A stretch of 64,000 nucleotides of DNA from Luidia sarsii. Lineage: Eukaryota > Echinodermata > Asteroidea > Paxillosida > Luidiidae. Shown here piece by piece: positions 36,001-45,207 of the stretch; the stretch's first letter is position 1; each line of letters starts with the position of its first letter. The notes under the pieces were generated by a model that was not told the DNA's origin, did no database searches, and saw only the letters and a list, made by a program, of their open reading frames with translations. The stretch covers positions 13,140,300 to 13,204,299 of the forward strand of contig OX465104.1 of assembly GCA_949987565.1 (NCBI GenBank), given 5' to 3'. The position numbers were made by a program, and so were the translations under genes.

Positions 36001-39000
36001 ATGATTCAATTCTAGGACCTTCCCTTGAGGGCCTCAAGGAAAGCTCCTGCTAAGATCAAACTGCCGGTCCTTTTCAGGGTCGTAGGTTAAAGGTCATGTT
36101 AGTCATTGTATAGTTTATCACAAGGGTCTTGGGGGAGTTCTACGTACCAGAGTTTGAAGCGGGGATTCTCCTGCAGGCCTCTTGGTAGCAACTCTCCCCT
36201 TCTGCTCCCCGTTATCCTTCACTGCAGGGGGAACACCATTCTAACATTGCACATCACTATTGTACAGCATACATACAGTGTACATGCATGGACCTATAAT
36301 AATGTAGATCGTCGGGTGTTCAGCAGAAGGGCATTCAGTCAATCAGACGTTAAAATCACTCCATGGCCTTCTGCTGGAATCAAATTCCATCTGGTCCGTT
36401 TTATGGCTTTTCACAATTAGTTTTTACTTCAGGGTGTAATATGAGAGCATGGATTGTGGATAGGATTGAGTACAAAATGGAAAATAATTAGTAATTTAAA
36501 CAAAATTACTTTAGTAACCTTCTTTTGCCCTTCTGCCCTTCTGCAAGGCACCCGATGAGATCATTCCTTGATCTCAAATGGCTTGCCATAGGCCTTATGT
36601 GCTAGCATCATTACTGTTCACTGCTACATGTACATGTATATTACTAATATACATGTACAAGCGCTACAACTCACACGGCGTCTTGTTCTTGAAGTAGTTG
36701 AAGTACTGCGACAGGTAGGTCATGATGCTGAGCTTGTCGGGGACACTCATGGTGGCCATGTCGTCCGGGTCCAGAAGGGCCGGGATGCCTAGCTCCTGCT
36801 CAGCCACATCAAAGGCCTGCATCCCAAACAAACGAGATACGCACAGAGTCACTGTCCACCGTATGCTGATGTGGATGTGTTAATGTTATGGCCTCCGGGT
36901 CTTTAGAATGATAGTTGTATGAAAGTACAGGGCCTTTCTCAAAGGCAGGGTCCAGCAGGGCCAGTATGCCTAGCTCCTGCTCAGCCACATCAAAGGCCTG
37001 CATCCAAAACAAAGCACAGTCACCGTGTCATTTGCAAACACTAAATCCAGCTCCCATTGAACACTGTACAAAAACACTCACTTTCAAAGCCAGTTATTCC
37101 ACACCCAAAAGTCTATCAGTTCTTGTAGCTGTACTGAAAATTGTAGTTTGGACCTTCAACTCTCAGATTCTTTTAAATTTCTGTGCTCTTAGCCGATGAG
37201 GGCAATTCCACCAGGGTGGGGGGGGGGGCAGCCAGAGGCATTTAATTATTTACTTAACAAAGTTTTCTTTGCTTTTTTTTCTTCAAAATTTGACTGGAAC
37301 GGGACTTAAACGCAAGGTTAAGGTTAACGCAGGGTTACAGTGCCGGTACAGTCAAATGTCTTGGCTATTTTCACTGATATCGATACAGTAGATACTCTCT
37401 CCAAAATTATATTTGAACCAGGATTTTAGGATTTGCAGCTCCAAGCAATAATGATAATGGCTATTGTCTTGGTACCTATCCATACGTGTCATAGCAAAGC
37501 GTATGGCGAATACTGTGCATGAATGCTACACAATGTATTGTGCACTTACTGTAATTGGTGTAAAAATAAAATGTTTCTAGCAACACAATACAATGGAATG
37601 TCGCTATAACGAACATCCCGGGATCCATGAAAATTGTTCGGTATAGCGGTCGTTCATTATACTTGTGTAGCAGTTACCGTCGCATTGGGCTTGGGAGGTT
37701 CAAGGATTTTTGGAACCGGTTCCAGTTTGAGTTAGGAACAACGGTTCCTCAAAACACAAAGAAAAACATGTATAAGTACATCGGGAGGCAAAGGGTATGT
37801 TCATTATAGCCAAATGTTCAGTATATCGACGTTCATTAAATAGCAACGTTCCAGTGCTCACCAAGTTTCATGTTTCAAAAAATTAATGGTCAAATGACTT
37901 TCAACCTCCCTTTTTCTCCTTTAAGAGAACCACTGATACTGTAGAAAGTTCATGACTTTCAATTTCCAGTGCACTCTGCTGGGTACAGTGTATAGAATCA
38001 TGATAATAATGTACATACAGTACTTGTGTACCATCCACCAGCAGTCACCATGTGCTGTTTACATCATACAGTATGGACTGACAGACTGATGGAGACACCT
38101 TCACTAATGATGATGGATTTACAGTGCACTTACTGTAATGGGATGGGGGGGGGCTTGTAACAACCATGCACAAAGCATAGCAGTGCAATGCATACGGCAC
38201 ATTAAAACGTGTACAGCTCATTAACCATGTGGACAGTCTACTGTACAATACAGTACATACCAAAATTATAATGTACGTGTATGTGTACATGTACTTAAGG
38301 TCAGTACATGAACAGATGAATGTAAACATTTCCATAGAAGTAACAGCATTTATTTCCCTAATAAGTTTGACTGACTAATACATAAGTATATAAACATTCT
38401 CAATCTGAAAATAATCATAAACAATTAGAATTTAATCTAATATATCGAGAAAATGTAAAACTAAATTTTGTTACTTTCAATGACTATTCCATTACTATTT
38501 AGTGACTTCCTTTTTCATTTGCCATGACCTGGAAAAACAATTTAGAAAGTCCATGACTTACATGTATCCAGATTTCCCATGACTGCAAGAACCCCCTTGA
38601 TACATGTACATGTGATATGCAATGACACAGTGCAGTGAGTAGTGACTACGTGTGTACTGTACACGTTACAGTGCGATCGTGACTCTAGTCTGAGGAATGC
38701 CCAAAGCGGAAGCAGTACTTTACGAGGCATTTGTCATGATCCAAATTACAATGTACCGGTACATGTACTGTACAATGTCATTGAGGTTTTCCGTCTTGGC
38801 CGTGCATCAAGAGCTTTGCCACGGTAAATAAACAGCTGGATGCATGAATGCTACCGTCTGGTAATGCCATGTTATGTACACTAAACAGACAATTGGCACA
38901 CTAAACACAAAATACATATACAATTGTACATATGTACATGTATGTAGTAAGGCTGTGTACCAGTGTACATGTACTGTACACAATGGTACATGTCATCAGA

Positions 39001-42000
39001 CAGCACCATACTGCTAGCCCCATGAATTGATACATGGGAAATGGCTCACAAAGTGCATTCACCCATAGGATAGGGTTTCCCCTCCCCATGACCTGCTGTG
39101 CAACACATGTCTGCAGAGTCATGCGGTGTCACTCTCTGGAGCACAGAGCCGAGCAGGAAACAAAGTTCAGCTTTTTAGAACACATGTACATGTACATGTA
39201 GGCTGCCAACGAACATGTACAGTGTACGTGTAGGTGGCCAGAAGCTTTTGTAGCAATTAGATGTTGCAACAAAAGTTTATAAATATGCACTCTTCCCACC
39301 AGGACACTCTTCAAGTGCTATCCATAAGTTGGCATTATCAGTTAGAGCAAGGTTAGACCAACACGGTTATCTTGAGTCTTGACACAACTCAGAAAAATGT
39401 ACACTGTACATGTACAGTACTGTACATGTACAGTACCGGTATAAGTTACACAAACATTGCATACGTGTACAGCCAGTTGCAATAGCCCGTAAATTTTTAG
39501 AAAACGAAAGAAGGTTATGCAAATTTAAAGGTTCAGTTACTGTTACAGTTAGTATAAATATAATTCTCAGTACAAAAATGTAAGTGTGCATGTACACTGT
39601 ACATGTAGTGCACATGTACGATACACGTAATTAAGTATGCACATTAATGTACATTACAGTACATTAAGCATGAAGATCCCACTGCATACCGTACATGTAC
39701 ACGTGTGTACATGGATATATTTTGACCTGGACAAATTAAACCTGATTTAATTTGCTCCTTATTTTGGTCTTCAATTTCCCATCCAGTGCCAGGCTGCAAA
39801 GCACTTACATGTAAATCCCAGTAATGAGATTACTGGTACATGTGTACATTCCAACACATTATTTTACTCTGGGTGGGCATTGGGCACAGAATGCTTCGGT
39901 AAATTGGGAGAATAATGGGAGTAGAGAGTTAAGTATCAACTCACAAATTCTTAAATTGTGTATGTGTATGTCTGAAAAAAGTTAGCATTAAATTTCATAT
40001 TTATACATTTTCTCATGGTACATGTACATGATATGTATGGCTGATGAATTGAGCCAAAACTTAAGCAGGTGTGTTATCTTAAATGTATACGTTGAGCTTG
40101 AAGAGTTTCTTAAAGAGATGCTTCATGGCTTCTTTTGGTTCATGTTCTCACATTGAAGCAGAAACATTCTGCTAGATTTCCAGATGACCAAACCAGTATA
40201 CATGTCTGAGCATCCTAGCAGAACCCTGCATGAACAGTGAACAGTAGACACACCAAATAACTGTGCAACTTTGAACAGTCTCTATATATCATGTCCAGTT
40301 TTTGTCCACCTACCTGATACTGATAACAACATGATGCACAATACATGTAATTTACAATGTATATACCGTATACATATCAGTACGCATGGTAAATTGGTAT
40401 ATAAATACACTATAAGCCAACAGTTACAAGGATGAATAAAAGAGTACACGTGTAATGCACTACGCATGTGTACCAAATTAAAAGTTCCCAGACCAGAATG
40501 TCCAAACTTACCAGCTTGTTGTTCTCATGCACATTCTCCTTCGATAAGGAGTCAAAATCTCTGTAAAGTGAGGAGATACAAGAGAGATACGGGTTAAAGG
40601 AGTGTGACTTCTCACATGGGAAAACTACACACAGTGACTTATCGGTTTCGCCTTCTGGAATTTCCGACAATACAGACCGGCAATGTACCGGTACATGTAC
40701 AGTGTACATACATGTACCGGTATATGCTCATGTGCAACAATTCAGAAGAGATACAGACAGTGCTGCCCGATTCTACCTATACATCACAAGTCACAACAGG
40801 CATCCGTTTGAGAGGAAAATGAAATCAAACTGACAAAATAACACTGACAAAGTTGTACAGCGTGTCCAGATGGGCTTGTGCTTTGCAGCATTCTCTGAAG
40901 TTGCTCTGGCTGTAAAACCCATTTCGAGTTTCTATGAAGTGTGGTCTGTCACCTACTGGTCATACATGTACCATGTGTACCTGGTACTACCTACATGTAC
41001 ATAAAGGACAGACACACAGAGGTTATTCTCTGGGGTCAACATAAAACCTGCAATTACATGTATGTACATGTACAATACTGTACATTGTACATGATGTACA
41101 TGTGTATGTGTATCTGCATGCACAGTGTATCCACAACTGCACATTGTACAAGTGTACAGCGGTGCATGCACATTCTATAATTTCACCGAATACACATTTT
41201 GTTCTCATTAACAGAGCCATCTGAGAGTGCATACATTGTATACCGGTACAGTATATGTTTACAGTACAATGTACATGTACATGTGTATACATGTGTGTAC
41301 ATGATGTAATGTACAATGTACCAGGCTGTGCAACATCCGAAATTCATTGGAAACTTGTGATTTTGTGAAATCCATTGGCAAATTGACTTGAGAATGTGCA
41401 CACATGGGCAACTACATAAGTACAAGTATGTACATGTATAGTACATGTACATGTACAGTACATGTACACGTACAGTACACTATACATGTACTGTTCGTGT
41501 ACATGTACATGTACGTGTACACCCATACATACACACTAGATTTGTGCTGCTTAATGCTTGTGTAGTGTACACATGTACATGTACATGTACAGTGAACACA
41601 TGTGTACAGTACATCGTATGATTGTACACAGTTATCATAGACAATGGGTGACTAAACCGGGTACCGTTACATGGGAAATGATGCATTAGGATGTACGTAC
41701 CAGTACAGGTAATGTGTTATTGACTTCTCAAAGAGCACAGAGGTGAACAGGTAAATCTGACAACTTGGAGAGGCTATGTGCTAATACTGGTACATACGAA
41801 TGTACACATATTGTGAGAAACTTCATGGATGATCCTTAAATCAAAGCCAGTCATACACATGTATGATGAGCAATTGAGCATACATGCATGTACAGTCGGA
41901 CCTCATTGGTCGGACACTGAGATGCACAGTAAGTGTTAAAGTGTATAATAAAGTATGTATACATGTACAGCACATTGTACATTGTACATAAATGTACATG

Positions 42001-43205
42001 TACACACATGTACAGTACCTGTGCATTGTATCTAACTTCCAATCTTTAGTGTTACAGGGTTGCATACTGTCACGACTGTAAGCTTTTACACATGGATGAT
42101 CAAAAATACCGGTGCATTCATGTGGACTCCATGCCTGCACGTACACTGTACAAATAGCAAATGTCATGACCACAATCATTCCATCTATAGAAATGAGGAA
42201 GTGCCATACAGTAAGTGTATCAGGGGGGGACTACATGATACTACAGGTTTTATTGTGCACAGTTAGTGCATGGTCCAACAGAAGAGCAAACAAGAATGTG
42301 CTTCCCTAAAAGTTGTTTAGGCCTATAGCCTTGTTTTTCCACATTCATGACATTGTTTGAATTGGCTTTACACACTAGCAGTCAAATATGATGGTATGCA
42401 CCTGGCCATACGCATGCATGAACAGTTTGGCTTATTGTGTTTATAAACTGGCTCCAAAAATACACAGGTAGATGAAATTATATGCTGAAACTCAAGAACC
42501 AAAATTAATCTAACCTACATGCATGTACATTATAGCCAGAAGCCATCGAACATAGCCAGAAGGAGCATGAACATACTGCACAGTCTGGCATTATCACACC
42601 TGGTAATTTGCAAAGTTTGGCCGATTTTGTTTCACTTTCATATTCTCACAGGGAAGGTAGTTCTGTATATCTACTGGTATTTGCATACCACAGTGAGAGT
42701 AAATATTGACTGAGCCAAAGGGTCACGTTTCACTTGACTTGACAGGAGGGTAGAATTACAAGATGCATTTGTTGTAATACAGTGTTCTATTGTGGTCCAT
42801 GACTGGTACTAGTATACAATATATACATTGCAATGTAGGTCCATGAAATTGAAGCATTGAAGTGTTCACAGTACGAATACGTGTACAATGTCCACGGACA
42901 TGTACTGTGTGCAGTACTGGCATAAGTTTATACAGGTACAGGTACAAATGTGTACCAAGAATGTGGCATTTGCACAACTCATGTACATACACTGAAGCCT
43001 GAGCCCGAGCCTGATCTATGAGTTCGTGAAAGGGCCTGCGATTGTGAACCACTCACATGAGATCGGGCCGATAGTGGTGGAGTATGGCGCAGAAGGCCAG
43101 CCCGTCCTTCCAGGACCTCTGCATGTTGGTCACGCTGACGTCCTTGTAGCCTTCCGTGGCCCGCTGCGACCACACCAGCAGAGCCTTCGTCCCAGAGAGA
43201 GCCAT
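17982..43205 (-). CDS. MICALL: MICAL-like protein (MICALL1/MICALL2 family)
   Basis: Ten coding exons, transcribed right to left: 43205-43057, 40560-40512, 36816-36675, 36221-36148, 35588-33165, 32586-32485, 31942-31819, 30628-30535, 23389-23154, 18046-17982. All phases chain and give about 1152 residues. Residues 1 to about 110 are a CH domain ([37 protein letters not shown]). A LIM domain follows, with zinc ligands C149, C152, H170, C173, C176, C179, C199 and H202. A long disordered part of about 750 residues has six NPF motifs (EH-domain ligands) and proline-rich SH3-type segments. The C-terminus is a bMERB coiled coil ([18 protein letters not shown]), which in this family binds Rab8/Rab13/Rab35, and a lysine-rich tail. 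Known relatives organise tubular recycling endosomes with EHD proteins; unlike MICALs they lack the FAD monooxygenase domain, which is also absent here. NPF plus CH-LIM-bMERB order fits MICALL1 best. If the last splice is not used the protein would end three residues after the coiled coil at 23143. Confidence 0.9.
18865..18975 (+). repeat. SINE-like repeat (tRNA-type boxes)
   Basis: CTAGCTCAGGTGGTAGATCAC followed 40 bases on by GGTTCAGATCCTGG and CAGTCCCATTGCC: a diverged copy of the repeat at 14820-15025. Confidence 0.65.
20000..20178. repeat. Hairpin element with GCTTAGC core, family B relative
   Basis: Ends are inverted: CTAATTCCACAGAGTTGG on the left and AACTCTGTGAAATTAGG on the right, with TGCTTAGC and GCTAAGC inside. 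A second such element follows at 20202-20368 (CCAGTTTTGCAGAACTGC / GCAGTTCTGTGAAACTGG). Confidence 0.65.
20202..20368. repeat. Hairpin element with GCTTAGC core, second copy
   Basis: Inverted ends GCCAGTTTTGCAGAACTGC and its complement enclose about 120 bases with repeated TGCTTAGC/GCTAAGC. It lies about 25 bases from a sister element, so the two may have inserted together or arisen by duplication. Confidence 0.6.
20952..21312. repeat. Inverted-repeat (foldback) element, family A
   Basis: Left arm from AATTGAGGGTTTGCC with GGACGTGATAAGCACTGA; right arm with CAGTGCTTATCACGTCC to GGCAAACCCTCACTGAATT. The arms (about 110 bases) enclose a region with GATTCGAACCGG and GGTTCGAATCC facing each other. 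A longer relative of 1059-1316. Confidence 0.75.
22500..23140. repeat. Long purine-rich (GAGA/AGAGATGG) tract
   Basis: About 640 bases of almost pure A and G on the plus strand, built from GAGA, GAAAGAGA, GACAGAGA and GAGATGGAGA units. A block of about 156 bases is visibly duplicated (from 22593 and again from 22749). On the MICALL strand it is a polypyrimidine tract that begins about a dozen bases after the exon 9 donor. Such tracts can form triplex DNA and bind polypyrimidine-binding splicing factors. Confidence 0.9.
23154..23389 (-). CDS. MICALL: MICALL exon 9 (end of bMERB)
   Basis: Entered in phase 2 after GTTTGGCCAG. It encodes the long helix [14 protein letters not shown] through [20 protein letters not shown]. 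The frame stays open for three codons past a GTAGGC donor at 23153 and stops at 23145-23143 (TAA). Either it ends here with SGRH or it splices in phase 1 to 18046, giving SGLDKK. I prefer splicing because MICALL1 proteins continue with a GLxxKK-like basic segment at this point. Confidence 0.82.
23420..28650. repeat. Minisatellite, about 48 copies of a 108/109-bp unit
   Basis: The unit runs from GGTAAAGGTACATACTGC through CATAGGTGATGTGCCCC and GTGCATTTACAAGGCC to GATGAGTTAGGG..CAGTTCCTTTGAGG. Two length variants differ by one base (TGCCCATG, 108 bp; TGCTCCATG, 109 bp). Further diagnostic variants include ATTACGGC/ATTATGGC/ATTATGACAT, GATGCGCC/GATGTGCC and GAGCATG/GAGCCTG. It fills most of MICALL intron 8, starting about 30 bases from the exon 9 acceptor. 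Runs of 108-bp units stay open on the minus strand because 108 is a multiple of three, which creates long but meaningless frames. Confidence 0.95.
28650..29700. repeat. Diverged extension of the minisatellite (224-bp dimer)
   Basis: Units here keep CAGTTCC, TTTAAGGGTAAAGG and GGTGATG but are strongly diverged. From about 29042 they repeat with a period of 224 bases, each made of two unlike roughly 112-base halves, about three copies, nearly identical to each other. This is an older flank of the main array that later amplified as a dimer. Confidence 0.8.
29775..30478. mobile_element. TTAA-flanked DNA element (piggyBac-like, non-autonomous)
   Basis: TTAA at 29775-29778 is followed by CCACTTCGCGCCG, and the inverted copy CGGCGCGAAGTGG is followed by TTAA at 30475-30478. 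A 13-base terminal inverted repeat bounded by duplicated TTAA is the signature of piggyBac-type insertion. The 696-base interior has no transposase frame. About 300 bases of the interior (GGCACCACTATTGTCCA through CACACAGCCCAACGGTC) recur at 50640-50940. It lies in MICALL intron 8, about 60 bases from exon 8. Confidence 0.75.
30535..30628 (-). CDS. MICALL: MICALL exon 8 (bMERB)
   Basis: 94 bases, phase 1 in and phase 2 out (donor GTGAGT), encoding [20 protein letters not shown] and [11 protein letters not shown]. The VEWF..LVNEKN..LRRE signature is diagnostic for bMERB domains. Confidence 0.88.
30735..31490 (-). pseudogene. Tandem fragments of a retroelement endonuclease region
   Basis: On the minus strand this intronic stretch repeats the words [42 protein letters not shown] and AVRGDS in broken frames. 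They resemble the end of a non-LTR retroelement open frame (LWDF.IQT..IE.RRPDI..VDK, then EK.QDLARE) that carries a restriction-like endonuclease. The segment with CCAGAGGATCTTGTCCCGG is present about three times (from about 30889, 31098 and partly 31415), so a decayed insertion was later tandemly duplicated. Confidence 0.55.
31585..31748. repeat. Palindromic repeat, family C
   Basis: Nearly perfect palindrome: ATTTAGTGGGCCTGACG and ATCCTAGCAGGACC up to CTCAAAGGCAGCCTTTGAG, then the inverted copy. It is preceded by GTTGCAAACTGCTTACTG and CTAAAATTACCAAAATG as in the copy at 14240. It sits about 70 bases from MICALL exon 7. Confidence 0.8.
31819..31942 (-). CDS. MICALL: MICALL exon 7 (start of bMERB)
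   Basis: Encodes [19 protein letters not shown] through [11 protein letters not shown], the first helix of the bMERB domain. The donor, GTCCTC, is weak in its +3 to +6 bases, but the position is fixed by phase and by the homologous joint MEG(H)[10 protein letters not shown]. Confidence 0.8.
32485..32586 (-). CDS. MICALL: MICALL exon 6 (proline-rich)
   Basis: 102 bases, phase 0 to 0, encoding [20 protein letters not shown] and a basic [13 protein letters not shown] end. The donor is GTGAGA at 32484. This proline- and lysine-rich stretch links the disordered region to the coiled coil. Confidence 0.8.
32845..33035 (+). repeat. SINE-like repeat (tRNA-type boxes)
   Basis: Shares GGGAAGGCCGCCATCTAAG, ATAGCTCAGGTGGTAAGAGC and TTCAAGTCCCAGTC with the copies at 14820 and 61825. 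It lies in MICALL intron 5, just downstream of the large exon's donor. Confidence 0.65.
33165..35588 (-). CDS. MICALL: MICALL exon 5 (LIM, NPF and proline-rich region)
   Basis: A single GC-rich 2424-base exon of 808 codons, beginning after CCCCCAATAG with [10 protein letters not shown] and ending DPKK before GTGAGA. The LIM domain occupies the first about 65 residues. NPF motifs lie at about 34596, 34570, 34400, 33919, 33869 and 33808 (minus strand reading). Between the second and third NPF is a tandem array of the 8-residue unit [16 protein letters not shown] array is encoded at about 34975-35075. Basic PPRP and PAPAPP stretches near the end look like SH3 ligands. Confidence 0.92.
36148..36221 (-). 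CDS. MICALL: MICALL exon 4 (small linker exon)
   Basis: 74 bases between a good acceptor (TTCCCCCTGCAG) and a GTACGT donor. It takes phase 1 from exon 3 and returns phase 0, exactly what exon 5 needs. It encodes [19 protein letters not shown] and PLQTL, a charged linker between CH and LIM with no recognisable motif. Without it exon 3 cannot be joined in frame to the LIM exon. Confidence 0.75.
36675..36816 (-). CDS. MICALL: MICALL exon 3 (end of CH domain)
   Basis: Encodes [17 protein letters not shown] through [14 protein letters not shown], the last helices of the CH domain. The donor chosen is GTGAGT at 36674-36669 (phase 1); an adjacent GTGTGA would give a phase that no downstream exon matches. 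Confidence 0.85.
36948..37013 (-). pseudogene. Partial duplicate of MICALL exon 3
   Basis: The 66 bases match 36768-36833, 180 bases away, with a few substitutions, and include the acceptor and the start of the exon ([16 protein letters not shown]). After LLDP the copy runs into CCTTTGAGAAAGGCCCTG, the core of repeat family C, and the rest of the exon is absent. It keeps an acceptor but has no matching donor, so it should not be used in the mature mRNA. Confidence 0.8.
37590..37856. mobile_element. pogo/Tigger-like MITE
   Basis: Left end AATGGAATGTCGCTATAACG with GAACATCCCGGGATCC; right end GACGTTCATTAAATAGC with AACGTTCCAGTG. The CAGTGGAA..TCGCTATAACGAAC type of end is typical of pogo/Tigger-like terminal repeats. 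Related copies lie at 52787-52970 (both ends CAGTGGAA/TTCCACTG) and 50259-50345 (one end only). No transposase frame. Confidence 0.6.
38220..42010. repeat. TACATG-rich introns of MICALL
   Basis: Introns 1 and 2 of MICALL are saturated with GTACATGTAC and relatives (38220-38320, 38930-39000, 39390-39720, 40690-40730, 41050-41310, 41420-41640, 41940-42020). Apart from exon 2 no coding sequence is present. Confidence 0.8.
40512..40560 (-). CDS. MICALL: MICALL exon 2 (CH domain)
   Basis: 49 bases encoding [16 protein letters not shown]; entered in phase 2 after CTTTACAG and left in phase 0 before GTAAGT. The first AG of CAGAG is used, because it alone keeps the IDFD sequence of the family. Confidence 0.9.
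43057..43205 (-). CDS. MICALL: MICALL exon 1 (start, CH domain)
   Basis: The start codon is at 43205-43203, giving [14 protein letters not shown], the normal N-terminus of the family's CH domain. The exon ends in phase 2 before GTGAGT (43056-43051) within RPDL(I). Confidence 0.9.
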
Positions 43206-45097
43206 CTCTTAGCGGCGGGGATCTCCCCTCCCCCCCTAGACCGACGACAAACGCACTCCGCCTGTGTGTACGCGTATGGGCAAGCGCACCGCTGTTTTGG
43301 TGTCACCAACAATCAGCAGATGGAACACTGGTACCACAGGCTGAGGAATAAAACAGAACATACTATAAACTCTTAAGCCTGCTTAATTATGCCCTTTTCG
43401 CACTGGACTTTTTTAGGGGAAACTAATCGAGCAAATGGGTAACTTGACCATTTTAAGTCCACTGCGGACTGCAGACAGCCCAGGGAGTTTTCCTCCCAGG
43501 TAACTTACCCGGCTCGAATGGCTAAGTTAACTGACTGACTTCTGCCTGGTTTAATTCACCAGGTCAGTTTATCTGAGTCGAAAGTCCAGTGTGGACGAGA
43601 CGTCTCATGTACGGTATTTGTATTTAGTCAGTAGGTTAAGTTTTACCCGCCGTTGTGGTTACATGTGTGTCTACCAGCGTCGATAATCCAAGTGCGGACG
43701 CCACTAAGATTTACCCATTGGAATATTACCCACGGTCTCAGTAAAACAGAAAGTCCAGTGCGAACACATTTTTTATGAAGAGTGAGATTATTTTTGGGGG
43801 GATACAGAGATATAGAAGACCATCGCCCACAAATGGAAATTATGAGTCAACAGCAGGAAGGGACATCAAATGACCAATGCATGACATGACATTTAATAAG
43901 CACCTTCTGTTCCCATTTGTGAATAACGTAATCTATGATCAAGTACTGTAGTGTTAGTGTTTATAACTCATTGCAAAAATTTTTGACCAAAAAGCTTTAA
44001 AGTATTAAGTCAGCTCAAGTCGCACAGCGTACCTTTCAAAATTTGACATTGTAAATTCAATTTCATCGAGTATTAAATTATAATGCATTACAGCACAGAG
44101 ATTTCCCTGCTCTGATTTAGAACAAGAAACAGTTAGCAAAAGCAGGTTAATAATAATAATTAATATAAAGTAGTGTTTGCTAGTGGTCCAAGTACACTAA
44201 CTTGGACCTTAAAGTCGCCCTTTGTGACAAGTCGCCCCACCCCTCCAAAATGTCACCAAGGGCCACTTTAAGTTTAAGTTTAAGGTACATACAAAGGTAC
44301 TCAGACTAATTTGATTAAATTAATCAAATTAATAAAATAAAAGATAGGGACATTTTGCCACCTGTGAAGTGTGAACAATTAGCTGTTTCCCTGCTAGCCA
44401 TTTTATAGGGCTCCACTTATATCACATAAATGTCACTATCAAGTTCGTGGTATTTAGATTAGCATTTAGTTTAAATGATTGTACATAAGTTAATAAGAAT
44501 CCCGTACAAACAAGTATTGAAGTATGTACAACATGCAATACAGCACTCAGCAGTAGTCAGTACACAGCACATGAAATGTAGGCCTACGTTCAAAACTTCA
44601 TTATTCTGACAAAACAGAACATAACTTACCTCGAAATTAAGACTTTAAAAAGATTCAAAGAAGGCTGATTTCTTTCGAACGACTGCCTACGTTACTCAGC
44701 TGACAAATTCCAAAGTTTTTACTCACCTGCGAATGTTGAAACACTTCTTCCTAAAAACTGTGATGACCCTGTGATCTAATCTTATCTTCGGGTGTTTTTT
44801 TTTACATGGGCGAGGGATGGGACCATTCCTACTCCGGGAGGGTTTATTTCACCATGGTGGGCTACTCGAACGCCAACTCGGGAATGGGATTAAGCCGTGT
44901 AAGAGGAAAAAAACTGTGATGAAGCAAGAGGAAATAGTCGTAATTTCCGCTGATCTGACTCGCGTATGTAGCTGAGTAAAACTAAACGTCCCGTACAAAG
45001 TTAAGGGCAGACGTCTTTTTTCTTTTTCCCTGTTGGACGAGTTCACTGCGCCCTGCACAATTCTTCCGGCTCGGGGCATCCTGGGTAATTTTTCAAG
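43206..45097. promoter_or_regulatory. Divergent MICALL / NUDCD3 intergenic and promoter region
   Basis: The two start codons are 1.9 kb apart and point away from each other. On the minus strand a strong donor (TTCGCAG then GTGAGT) ends a possible MICALL leader exon at 44727, and an acceptor-like TCGGTCTAG precedes the MICALL start near 43240. If so, the MICALL promoter lies near 44750-45000 and the NUDCD3 start just right of it, which would be a compact bidirectional promoter. The exon boundaries of the leader are inferred. Confidence 0.45.
43391..43767. mobile_element. MITE with TTCGCACTGGACTTT ends
   Basis: The left end TTTTCGCACTGGACTTT and the right end AAAGTCCAGTGCGAACA are inverted copies. 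Inside, GTCCAGTGTGGACGAG and related copies repeat the motif. About 375 bases, no coding frame. It lies between the MICALL start and the shared promoter area. A similar but distinct element is at 61148-61553. Confidence 0.7.
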
Positions 45098-45105
45098 ATG
45101 GCGGC
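45094..45105 (+). promoter_or_regulatory. TISU / YY1-type element at the NUDCD3 start codon
   Basis: CAAGATGGCGGC fits the TISU consensus SAASATGGCGGC base for base, with the ATG being the NUDCD3 start. TISU elements act in transcription (YY1 binding) and direct accurate initiation on mRNAs with very short 5' UTRs. Transcription would then start only about 5-30 bases upstream. Confidence 0.75.
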
Positions 45106-45207
45106 GCCCATGGCTGGAAAGTTCGACGGCAACCTGTGCGATATCCTGCAGAATGTCCAGCAGATCGACTCGTTCTTGGACGTGGTTTTTGAGTTCCTGT
45201 ACAGGAG
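45098..45207 (+). CDS. NUDCD3: NUDCD3 exon 1
   Basis: Starts MAAPMAGKFDGNLCDIL and ends in phase 2 within YRR before GTAAGT. A second in-frame ATG four codons on is less likely to be used because the first is in a TISU context. Confidence 0.92.
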
